NCBI GenBank assembly: GCA_044445965.1
Contig: JBIOEJ010000072.1
Span: 1-29,134 of the forward strand
Reading direction: 5' to 3'
From: GAS188 sp044445965
GTDB taxonomy: Bacteria > Pseudomonadota > Alphaproteobacteria > Rhizobiales > Beijerinckiaceae
Length of the DNA stretch: 29,134 bases
Of this stretch, positions 16,855 through 23,477 are shown in pieces. The notes beneath the pieces were generated by a model, which searched no databases, had not been told where the DNA came from, and saw nothing but the letters and a program-made list of their open reading frames with translations. A program made the position numbers and the translations under genes. Each line of letters begins with the position of its first letter. The first letter of the stretch is position 1.

Positions 16855-18264
16855 ATGGCCAACCGGATGTGGGGGGGACGCTACGATAGCGGCCCCGCCG
16901 CCATCATGGAGGAGATCAACGCCTCCATCGACTTCGACAAGACGCTTTGGCGCCAAGACATCGCGGGCTCGAAAGCCCACGCCGCCATGCTCGCCAAGCA
17001 GGGTATCATCCCCGCCAAGGATGCCAAGGCCATTGCGCGCGGTCTAGACGCGGTCGCGGGCGAAATCGAGGCGGGGACCTTCACATTCTCGCGGGCGCTC
17101 GAGGACATCCATATGAATGTCGAGAGCCGCCTTTCCGAGCTCCTGGGCGCGCCGGCAGGCCGCTTGCACACGGCGCGCTCGCGCAATGACCAGGTCGCGC
17201 TCGACATGAAGCTGTGGGTCCGCGACACCATCGACGCGACCGACGAGGCGCTCGCCGATCTGCAGCAGGCTCTTGCCGAGAAGGCACTTGCCCACGCCGG
17301 CACCATCATGCCGGGCTTCACCCATCTGCAATCGGCGCAGCCCGTGACCTTCGGCCATCATCTTCTCGCCTATGTCGAGATGGTGGCGCGCGACCGCGGC
17401 CGCTTCGCCGACGCGCGTAAGCGCCTGAACGAATCTCCGCTCGGCGCGGCGGCGCTCGCAGGCACCTCCTTCCCGATCGACCGGCAGATGACGGCTGCGG
17501 CGCTAGGCTTCGACCGGCCGACCGCGAATTCGCTCGATTCGGTCGCAGATCGGGATTTCGTGCTGGAGACGCTCGCCGCGGCCGCGATCTGCGCCGTGCA
17601 TCTGTCGCGCTTCGCGGAGGAGATCGTGATCTGGACCTCGGCGCAGTTCGGCTTCGTCAAGCTCTCGGACGCCTTCTCGACCGGCTCCTCGATCATGCCG
17701 CAGAAGCGCAATCCGGACGCGGCCGAGCTGGTGCGCGGCAAGACGGGGCGGATCATCGGTGCGCTGACCGCGATATTGGTGATGCTAAAAGGCCTGCCGA
17801 TGACCTATGGCAAGGATATGCAGGAGGACAAGGAGGGCACGTTCGATGCGCTTGCCAATCTCTCTTTGTGCATTGCCGCCATGGCGGGCATGGTGCGCGA
17901 CATGACGCCCGATCTGAAGCGCATGAAGCGCGCGGCGAGCGCCGGCCATGCGACTGCGACCGATCTCGCCGACTGGCTGGTGCGCAGCCTCGGCATGCCC
18001 TTTCGTGAAGCCCACCACGTCACCGGCCGCATCGTCTCGCTCGCGGAAGAGAAAGGCGTCGCCTTGCACCAATTGGCCTTGCGCGACATGCACCAAGTCG
18101 AGCGGCGCATCGGCGAGGGTGTATTTTCGGTGCTGTCGGTCGAGCGCTCGGCGCGCAGCCGCAAGAGCTATGGCGGCACGGCGCCGAGCGAAGTGCGCAA
18201 GCAGGCTCGGCGTTGGCTCAAGCGGCTCGGCGCGCACATCTCTCCGGCAAGGTCCGGACCGTGA
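16855..18264 (+). CDS. argH: Argininosuccinate lyase
   Basis: 469-aa argininosuccinate lyase, last step of arginine synthesis (argininosuccinate to arginine and fumarate). It begins NRMWGGRYDSGP, with HTARSRNDQ (105-113), the catalytic His157 in THLQSAQPVTFGHH and the fumarase/lyase signature GSSIMPQKRNPD (277-288). The frame is open back to 16312, but that part is antisense to tlpA; the ATG at 16855 has GAGGA 7 nt upstream and matches the family start. A likely terminator follows the stop, and a lipoprotein gene comes next on the same strand. Confidence 0.97.
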   Translation: MANRMWGGRYDSGPAAIMEEINASIDFDKTLWRQDIAGSKAHAAMLAKQGIIPAKDAKAIARGLDAVAGEIEAGTFTFSRALEDIHMNVESRLSELLGAPAGRLHTARSRNDQVALDMKLWVRDTIDATDEALADLQQALAEKALAHAGTIMPGFTHLQSAQPVTFGHHLLAYVEMVARDRGRFADARKRLNESPLGAAALAGTSFPIDRQMTAAALGFDRPTANSLDSVADRDFVLETLAAAAICAVHLSRFAEEIVIWTSAQFGFVKLSDAFSTGSSIMPQKRNPDAAELVRGKTGRIIGALTAILVMLKGLPMTYGKDMQEDKEGTFDALANLSLCIAAMAGMVRDMTPDLKRMKRAASAGHATATDLADWLVRSLGMPFREAHHVTGRIVSLAEEKGVALHQLALRDMHQVERRIGEGVFSVLSVERSARSRKSYGGTAPSEVRKQARRWLKRLGAHISPARSGP

Positions 18265-18278
18265 CCCGATCCAGGAAG

Positions 18279-18312
18279 GCCGATACCGGGCGGTCCCGGC
18301 CGGCGCCTTTTT
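18279..18312 (+). terminator. Probable intrinsic terminator after argH
   Basis: GCCG (18279-18282) pairs with CGGC (18301-18304), enclosing CCGGG/CCCGG (18286-18290 and 18295-18299) with a CGGT loop. TTTTT follows at 18308-18312. It lies 15 bp after the argH stop. The stem has a small asymmetric bulge. Confidence 0.5.
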
Positions 18313-18365
18313 GCTCGCGCGGCGCTTTCAGCCATGTTAGGTCGCGCGCAGGCGATTGCTTTGAC

Positions 18366-18408
18366 GCATGATCCTGTCCGAAGGACCTGCAAGTTTTCGG
18401 GATCATGC
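18366..18408. repeat. REP-like palindrome (GCATGATCC family)
   Basis: GCATGATCC (18366-18374) and GGATCATGC (18400-18408) form a perfect 9-bp outer stem, with CCGAA and TTCGG pairing further in. It strongly resembles the 'GCATGAT...TCCGAAA...TTTTCGG.ATCATGC' element dispersed in Rhizobiales genomes. It lies just upstream of the lipoprotein gene. Confidence 0.75.
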
Positions 18409-18423
18409 TCAGGGAGAGCATTG

Positions 18424-18714
18424 GTGAGCGGCGATTTGGCAACATATCTGCGCCAGCTGGCGATACTCGTGCTGATCGCCGGCGCGCTGACCGCATGCGG
18501 TCGCAAGGGATCGCTCGAACCTCCGCCGAGCGCCAGCGCGACGAAATCCCCGGGCGCGCAAGCGGCGCAAACGGCAGCGGACGCCGATGAAGAGAAGCAG
18601 CAGCAAGCGTCGGCGCCAGCTGCGACAGGCGGTATCTCCGGCTTCCGCGCCAAGAAGCCACCGCCGATCCGGCCACCGAATACGCCCTCGATTCTCGATC
18701 CGATCCTCGAATAG
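18424..18714 (+). CDS. Small LptM-type (YifL-like) lipoprotein
   Basis: 96-aa lipoprotein. From a GTG at 18424, preceded by AGGGAG 7 nt upstream, it reads a short basic start, a hydrophobic stretch LAILVLIAGAL and the lipobox LTAC with Cys25 as lipid anchor. ACGRKGSLEPPP directly after is the hallmark of the LptM/YifL family, which in E. coli helps mature the LPS translocon LptDE. The middle is Ala/Gln/Asp-rich and presumably disordered; the end RPPNTPSILDPILE is typical of the rhizobial version. The frame is open back to 18334, but that part is repeat sequence. argH-lptM order is common in this group. Confidence 0.82.
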   Translation: MSGDLATYLRQLAILVLIAGALTACGRKGSLEPPPSASATKSPGAQAAQTAADADEEKQQQASAPAATGGISGFRAKKPPPIRPPNTPSILDPILE

Positions 18715-18726
18715 GCGCGCTCCTTC

Positions 18727-18813
18727 GTCATGGCAGGGCTTGTCCCTGCCATCCCGATCCGAACGGCCGTTGCCCTACTGGCGGGGGATGGCCGCCACAA
18801 GGGCGGCCATGAC
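18727..18813. repeat. Pair of facing REP-like palindromes
   Basis: Two hairpins, 18730-18752 (ATGGCAGGG/CCCTGCCAT) and 18788-18810 (ATGGCCGCC/GGCGGCCAT), lie head to head, with GTCATGGC at 18727 matched by GCCATGAC at 18806-18813. This is the ATGGC..GCCAT family frequent in Rhizobiales. It fills the gap where lptM (plus) and the ArsR gene (minus) converge, and could terminate both. Confidence 0.75.
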
Positions 18814-18844
18814 AAGAAGGCGAGCGGCGCGCGATTGCGTTCCC

Positions 18845-19522
18845 TCACGCCAAGAGCTTCGAGAAATTCTCGCGGCCCTTGGGCGTGAAGCGCACCACGC
18901 GGCTATCCTTCTCGCGCCTCGCCCAGCCATTCTCGAAGAGCCTGCCCAGGAAGGAGGCGCCCAGCGCTCCGGCGATGTGGTAGCGCCGCTCGCTCCAATC
19001 AAGGCAGACGCGGCAGACCGGGCGCTTCTCGCCCTCCAGCCTCTCGGTGTCGATGCCGATGCCGGCAAAGAAGTCCTTGCCGGCTTGCGTCACATGAACA
19101 TCGCGCGCCTGCCCGCCCACGAGGCCCTTGGCGCGCAGGCGGTCGAAGGCCCACACGCCCATATCGCCGGCGAGATGGTCGTAGCAGATGCGCGCCTGCC
19201 TGAGCGCCGGGTCCTTGGGGCCGAGCGTCATGCGCAGATGCCCGGTCCTCGCCGCCAATCCCATCAGGCGTTCCAGCACCTCGGCCACATCCTCGCCCGA
19301 TAGCCTGAAATAGCGGTGCCTTCCCTGCTTCTCGACTTGCACGAGCTTTGCGGCCTCGAGGCGCGACAGATGGCCGCTCGTCGTCTGCGGGGACACGCCG
19401 GCTTCTTGCGCCAATTCGGTCGCGGTCAGGGCGCGGCCATCCATCAGCGCGGTGAGCATATTGGCGCGCGCGGGATCGCCGAGGAGCGCGGCAACGGCCG
19501 CGAGATTCGGTCCTTCCTTCAT
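18845..19522 (-). CDS. ArsR-type winged-helix transcriptional regulator with C-terminal extension
   Basis: 225-aa regulator, about twice the length of a plain ArsR protein. Residues 5-85 form the winged helix: LLGDPARANMLTAL, then AGVSPQTTSGHLSRLEAA (41-58) as the recognition helix, and a wing near QGRHRYFRL. The C-terminal 130 residues carry ICYDHLAGDMG (112-122) and a CxxC at Cys170/Cys173 in CRVCLDWSERRYHIAGALG, a pattern shared by a set of proteobacterial regulators of unknown effector. Those cysteines and His182 could bind metal or sense redox; this is inference. A 16-bp palindrome sits immediately before the ATG. Confidence 0.87.
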   Translation of the reverse strand: MKEGPNLAAVAALLGDPARANMLTALMDGRALTATELAQEAGVSPQTTSGHLSRLEAAKLVQVEKQGRHRYFRLSGEDVAEVLERLMGLAARTGHLRMTLGPKDPALRQARICYDHLAGDMGVWAFDRLRAKGLVGGQARDVHVTQAGKDFFAGIGIDTERLEGEKRPVCRVCLDWSERRYHIAGALGASFLGRLFENGWARREKDSRVVRFTPKGRENFSKLLA

Positions 19523-19524
19523 AG

Positions 19525-19540
19525 TTCGGCTCTAGCCGAA
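19525..19540. promoter_or_regulatory. Palindrome abutting the ArsR-type gene start
   Basis: TTCGGCT (19525-19531) and AGCCGAA (19534-19540) form a perfect 7-bp inverted repeat with a 2-nt centre, ending 2 nt before the regulator's ATG. It could be its own operator, or a hairpin hiding the translation start. No clear Shine-Dalgarno is present otherwise. The rest of 19541-19699 shows nothing I can name. Confidence 0.4.
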
Positions 19541-19699
19541 GCATCCACGGATCGCAAGCGCCTTATGGAGATCGACGCCGCGCGTGGATTGGGAGACGAA
19601 TTCCACGTTCCATTCAATCGGATTGTGCGAGATCGAGACTCAGCACATCGGCATCAAGCCGTCGATCCTGTATTTCGGAACGCCGGCTGCGCTGCCACT

Positions 19700-20230
19700 C
19701 TATAGCTTCTCGACTTGCCCGTATTCGAGCTCGACCGGCGTCGGGCGGCCGAAGATCGATACCGCCACCTTGAGGCGGGCGCGCATCTCGTCGATCTCCT
19801 CGACAGTGCCGTTGAAGGTGGCGAAGGGGCCGTCCGAGACGCGTACCTGCTCGCCGATATCGAAATGCACCGAGGGCTTGGGGCGTTCGACGCCCTCTTG
19901 CACCTGGCCCTTGATCTGGGCCGCCTCACGCTCGGAGATCGGATGCGGCTTCTTGTCGGCGCCCAGGAAGCCCGTCACCTTCGGCACATTCTTGATGAGG
20001 TGGAAGACGTCATCCGTCAGCTCGCATTTGACGAGCACATAGCCTGGAAAGAATTTGCGCTCGGCATCGACCTTCTTGCCGCGCCGCACCTCGACTACCT
20101 TCTCCATCGGCACGAGGATTTCCTCGAACTTGTCCGAAAGGCCACGCTGGGCCGCCTGGTCCTTGATCGACTGGGCGACCTTGTTCTCGAAGTTCGAGTA
20201 GGCGTGAACGATGTACCAATGCGCCGCCAT
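19700..20230 (-). CDS. nusG: Transcription termination/antitermination protein NusG
   Basis: 176-aa NusG. The NGN domain (1 to about 110) starts MAAHWYIVHAYSNFENKV and contains FPGYVLV (61-67); the KOW domain (about 126-153) carries GEQVRVSDGPFATFNGTVEEI. NusG binds RNA polymerase and couples it to Rho or ribosomal protein S10. It starts 3 bp after the secE stop and is presumably cotranscribed with it. Unusually, rplK does not follow: the next gene downstream is the ArsR-type regulator. Confidence 0.97.
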   Translation of the reverse strand: MAAHWYIVHAYSNFENKVAQSIKDQAAQRGLSDKFEEILVPMEKVVEVRRGKKVDAERKFFPGYVLVKCELTDDVFHLIKNVPKVTGFLGADKKPHPISEREAAQIKGQVQEGVERPKPSVHFDIGEQVRVSDGPFATFNGTVEEIDEMRARLKVAVSIFGRPTPVELEYGQVEKL

Positions 20231-20233
20231 GGC

Positions 20234-20425
20234 TTAGCGTCCGATCCCGAGAACGAGGCCGACGATCTCGTGCAGCACCACGTCGGCGAGGAAGAAGAAA
20301 CCCGAGGCGGCGAGCACCATCACGAACACGCCGCCTGTGGTGACCAGCGTCTCCTTGCGCGTCGGCCAAGTGACCTTGGCGCCTTCGGAGCGCACCTCCT
20401 GGAGGAATTGAATGGGGTTTTGCAT
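20234..20425 (-). CDS. secE: Preprotein translocase subunit SecE
   Basis: 63-aa SecE with one transmembrane segment (about 28-50) and the conserved amphipathic helix and hinge QEVRSEGAKVTWPTRKE (10-26). It clamps the two halves of SecY in the Sec channel. The frame is open back to 20551, but the ATG at 20425 has GAGGGA 7 nt upstream and yields the short single-span alphaproteobacterial form. nusG follows after 3 bp. Confidence 0.95.
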   Translation of the reverse strand: MQNPIQFLQEVRSEGAKVTWPTRKETLVTTGGVFVMVLAASGFFFLADVVLHEIVGLVLGIGR

Positions 20426-20535
20426 ATTGCGATCCCTCGAGCGCCGATCTGACCGGCGCTCCGCGCCGACAAAGTCGCAGTCGCCCAAAACGAACGGGGC
20501 GCGGGGCCGTTTGGCCGCGCGCCACCTCGGAGCCT

Positions 20536-20564
20536 TATATACCCGCGCCAAAGCGCTTCGCCAA
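20536..20564 (-). promoter_or_regulatory. Probable sigma-70 promoter for secE-nusG
   Basis: On the minus strand TTGGCG (20564-20559) is followed after exactly 17 nt by TATATA (20541-20536). The -10 box stands out in GC-rich surroundings. Transcription from here would give a leader of about 100 nt before secE. Confidence 0.55.
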
Positions 20565-20662
20565 GGGGCAAATTCAGGGGTAAATTCAAAGGTGGAAAAT
20601 TGAGGATGGCCTCTCGACCATCCGCATCACTCGTCGCCGACGCGCGCCGAGCCTTCGACGCC

Positions 20663-20739
20663 TGGCAGGAGTGGAGGGACTCGAACCCCCAACCCCCGGT
20701 TTTGGAGACCGGTGCTCTAGCCAGTTGAGCTACACTCCT
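20663..20739 (-). tRNA. tRNA-Trp (anticodon CCA)
   Basis: Complete 77-nt cloverleaf on the minus strand. The acceptor stem AGGAGTG (20739-20733) pairs with the 3' strand CACTCCT, followed by discriminator G and encoded CCA (20665-20663). The D arm contains TAGCTCAACTGGCTAGAGC, the anticodon arm is CCGGT-CTCCAAA-ACCGG with anticodon CCA, and the T arm has the TTCGAGT loop. Its position upstream of secE-nusG is the usual one in alphaproteobacteria. Confidence 0.96.
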
Positions 20740-20785
20740 AAGGCTGTCAGACGCTCATTTGCCGAAAGCTTGCCCTCCGCGCAAG

Positions 20786-20838
20786 GGAAAAGGCGAAAAT
20801 GCAGCAAATGGACAAACAAAGCCTTTCCGCTCCGATTC
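20786..20838. repeat. Diverged copy of the repeat next to fucU
   Basis: Contains GAAAATGCAGCAAA (20795-20808), identical to 1310-1323, and TCCGATTC (20831-20838), identical to 1338-1345, in the same order and orientation but with an 8-bp longer interval. Arms GGAAAAGGC (20786-20794) and GCCTTTCC (20821-20828) form a stem with one bulge. It sits between tRNA-Trp and the SDR gene. Confidence 0.6.
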
Positions 20839-20860
20839 CATGAGGCCGGCAAGGTCTTGG

Positions 20861-21641
20861 TCACCCCTTATGGCTCAATCCGCCGTCGATAGTGATGATT
20901 GTGCCCGTGGTATAGGCGGACAAGTCGGAGGCGAGGAAGACAGCCATGGCGGCGATCTCCTCGGGGGTCCCGGCGCGGCCGAAGGGAAGGTCGGCGAGCA
21001 TCTCGCGCCAGCGTTCCGGATCTCCGAGCAGGCTCTTCGCCCGCCCGCGCTGCAAGGTTTCCAGGCGCTCCGTGGAAACAGGACCCGGATTGATTCCGAC
21101 GACGCGCACGCCATCGGCGGGGCTAGCGGCTCCGAGCGCGCGGGTGAACGCCATCAGCCCGGCATTGGCGGTCGAGCCGGCGATGTAGGAAGCGCTCATG
21201 CGCTCGCCGGCCGAGCCGATGATGTTGATGATGACACCCCTTTCGGCGCACCGCCATGCTGGCGTAGAAGGCGCGCGTCATGCCGATATAGCCGAACATC
21301 TTGAGCTCCCAGGCGGCGCGCCAGCGTGCCTGATCGATATCTGCAAGCGTGCCGCCCGGAATGGCGCCGGCATTGTTGATGAGTATGTCGATGCGCTCGC
21401 CATGGCGGCCGGCGAGACCTGGAACCGCTTCGTCCTTCGAGAGGTCGCTGGCCTCGGTCTCGACACGCACCTTGGGCGCCAAACCTTCGATTTCCGCCTT
21501 GGCGCGCGCCAGGGCCTCCTCGCCGCGCGCCGCCAGCACCAAATCGCAGCCTTCCTGCGCCAACAGCTTGGCGCAGGCGAAGCCGATGCCCTGCGAGCCG
21601 CCGGTGACGAGCGCACGGCGGCCGGAAAGTCCCAGATCCAC
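20861..21641 (-). pseudogene. SDR-family oxidoreductase, broken by one frameshift
   Basis: Two frames together encode one short-chain dehydrogenase/reductase of about 259 aa. The 5' frame (from GTG 21641, with GGGAGGA 4 nt upstream) has the NAD(P) motif TGGSQGIG (13-20) and NNAG (89-92). The 3' frame has GINPGPVSTERL and ends DLSAYTTGTIITIDGGLSHKG. Removing one base from the CCCC at 21237-21240 restores RRKGVIINIIGSAGERMSASYIAG. The active-site region reads SYIAGSTANAGLMAF, so the canonical YxxxK is replaced; Asn stands at the lysine position. Cotranscribed with the EthD-like gene 21 bp upstream. It may be a real pseudogene or an intact gene with a sequence error. Confidence 0.85.
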
Positions 21642-21662
21642 GTGTTCCTCCCGAGGCGGCGA

Positions 21663-22370
21663 TCAGCGAGGCTCAGCGACGCCGCGAATCGTCTCGGTGA
21701 TCATCGGAAAATGCAAGCTGTCGCCGGTGAAAGGCGGAAATTTGTGGTAATCGGCGCGCATTTCATGGCGAACCGGGGATTGCAGCGCCGCTGTCAAAGC
21801 CTCTGGGCTGTCGAACACGACGCGGTTGCGTTGCATGGGCTGCACGCGCTCGAACGGCATGGCGTCGATCCAGTCGACCCGGCTCAAGATCTCGATCTGC
21901 CGGATGCCGGGGAAGCGCCGCATGATCGGGGGGTGACTCGCGATATAGTGGCTGAGCCAGGCGTTGAAGTTCTCCGCTTCGCCCGGATATTGCACCAGGA
22001 AGCTGCATCGCGAGCGCCCTGTCATGCCGCCATCGGCGACCGGAAAGTGCCGGGCATACATCGCCTGATGGCTCGCCTTCGCGCCGGCGAGGCTCGGCCA
22101 AGCACCAGGACCGGCGAGGGCTTGCAAATGCCCGTTCGCGGCAATTGCCTCCTCGAGCTCGGTGAGCTCGTCGAAATAGAGTTGAAGAGCAAGCTGCGGG
22201 GAGGGCCCATCGGCCGTGTAGATATCGCGCGTCACCGTGGGCGTGTGGATATCGGCACAGCACAGATGCGGCGTCCCCGCGATGAGCGCGCTGATCCCGG
22301 CCTTGTCGGCGGAGCTGATCCGCGCCTCCGGAGCTACATTCTCGAAGGTGACGAAATAGCAAAAGCGCAT
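21663..22370 (-). CDS. EthD-domain (dimeric alpha-beta barrel) protein
   Basis: About 235 aa. The C-terminal half (LVQYPGEAENFNAWLSHY, then RFPGIRQIEIL, then a run through YHKFPPFTG) matches the EthD family of ferredoxin-fold dimeric barrels. The N-terminal half, with strand MRFCYFVTFE, helix ADKAGISALIAG and strand LALQLYFDE, looks like a second, diverged copy, so the protein may form the barrel alone. I used the ATG at 22370; a TTG at 22394 extends it by eight residues. Neither has a strong ribosome-binding site. The SDR gene follows after 21 bp, suggesting a two-gene operon. Substrate unknown. Confidence 0.75.
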   Translation of the reverse strand: MRFCYFVTFENVAPEARISSADKAGISALIAGTPHLCCADIHTPTVTRDIYTADGPSPQLALQLYFDELTELEEAIAANGHLQALAGPGAWPSLAGAKASHQAMYARHFPVADGGMTGRSRCSFLVQYPGEAENFNAWLSHYIASHPPIMRRFPGIRQIEILSRVDWIDAMPFERVQPMQRNRVVFDSPEALTAALQSPVRHEMRADYHKFPPFTGDSLHFPMITETIRGVAEPR

Positions 22371-22398
22371 GAGGTCGGTCCAATTGATCCGCAACGGC

Positions 22399-22481
22399 GA
22401 ATAGTGAGTAGGGAATAGTGAGTAACATTGGGATGGTATTTCTCTTACTTCTCACTACCTCACTATTTCACTACTTATCCC
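22399..22481. repeat. AT-rich short repeats in inverted arrangement (GAATAGTGAGTA)
   Basis: GAATAGTGAGTA occurs at 22399-22410 and again at 22413-22424 (14-bp period). From about 22444 to 22480 the same TAGTGA words reappear in reverse complement (CTCACTAC, CTCACTATTT, CACTACTTATCCC). The whole is an imperfect long inverted repeat of small direct repeats, clearly more AT-rich than its surroundings. It fills the gap between the kdsD stop and the EthD-like gene. Confidence 0.7.
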
Positions 22482-23477
22482 TTAAGCTACCCCCTTACGC
22501 AGAAGGTCGAGGAATTTCACGAGCCCCACCGGCTTTCGGCCTTCGGTGACGATGAGGGCAGTAATCTCCGCCGTTTCCATGATCTCGAGTGCCTCGGCGA
22601 GGAGCGCGTCGGGCGCGATGGTGCGCGGCTCCTTCGTCATGATGGCGGCCGCCGGCGTATCGAGCGCCATCCCCGCGTGACGGCGCAGATCGCCGTCGGT
22701 GATGATGCCGGCGAGCCGACCCTTGGCATCGATCACGATGGCGCAGCCGAAGCGCTTCTGCGAGATCATGGCGATCGCCTCGCCGACAGTCGCGCCTTCT
22801 TGGATGAGCGGCAAGGTGCCGCCTGAATGCATCACCTCGCGCGCATGGCGTAGTTGCGCGCCGAGTCGGCCGCCAGGGTGGAAGACCCGGAAATCCCTCG
22901 CCGAGAAGCCACGCGCTTCGAGCAGCGCGATGGCAAGCGCGTCCCCGAGCACGATCTGCATGGTGGTCGAGGTGGTGGGCGCCAGTCGATTCGGACAGGC
23001 TTCGCGCGCCTTCGGCAAGACGAGGGCGATGTCGGCCTCGCGGGCCAAGGTCGAGCCCGCCTCCGATGTCACCGCGACGACCGCGATGCGGAAGCGGCGC
23101 GAATAGGAAAGGAGGTCGGCGAGTTCCGCCGTCTCGCCGGACCAGGAGAGCGCCAGCACCACGTCGTCGGTCTGAATCATGCCGAGATCGCCGTGGCTCG
23201 CCTCGGCCGGGTGGACGAAATAGGCCGGCGTCCCGGTCGAGGCCAAGGTCGCCGCGATCTTGCGCCCGACATGGCCCGACTTGCCCATGCCGGTAACAAT
23301 GACGCGCCCTTTGGAGGCGCCGATCAGCGCGACCGCCTGTTCCAGGCCACGGCCAAGTCCTTCGGCAAGGCGAGCCGACAAGGCATCGAGCCCTTCGCGC
23401 TCTGCCGCAAGGGTGCGTAGCGCCGAGGCGACGGCCGCGCTCAAGTCCGCTTCAGAAGGTGTGGCTAGCTGGCGCAT
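22482..23477 (-). CDS. kdsD: KpsF/GutQ-type D-arabinose-5-phosphate isomerase
   Basis: 331-aa sugar-phosphate isomerase converting ribulose 5-phosphate to arabinose 5-phosphate, the first committed step towards Kdo for LPS. A SIS domain (about 40-185) contains GMGKSGHVG (63-71), HPAEASHGDLG (89-99), SWSGET and LAPTTSTT (166-173); FHPGGRLG (199-206) leads into two CBS domains (about 215-331). The frame is open back to 23642, but the ATG at 23477, preceded by a GGGA, gives the normal length and overlaps ispG by 26 bp. Probably cotranscribed with ispG. Confidence 0.93.
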   Translation of the reverse strand: MRQLATPSEADLSAAVASALRTLAAEREGLDALSARLAEGLGRGLEQAVALIGASKGRVIVTGMGKSGHVGRKIAATLASTGTPAYFVHPAEASHGDLGMIQTDDVVLALSWSGETAELADLLSYSRRFRIAVVAVTSEAGSTLAREADIALVLPKAREACPNRLAPTTSTTMQIVLGDALAIALLEARGFSARDFRVFHPGGRLGAQLRHAREVMHSGGTLPLIQEGATVGEAIAMISQKRFGCAIVIDAKGRLAGIITDGDLRRHAGMALDTPAAAIMTKEPRTIAPDALLAEALEIMETAEITALIVTEGRKPVGLVKFLDLLRKGVA

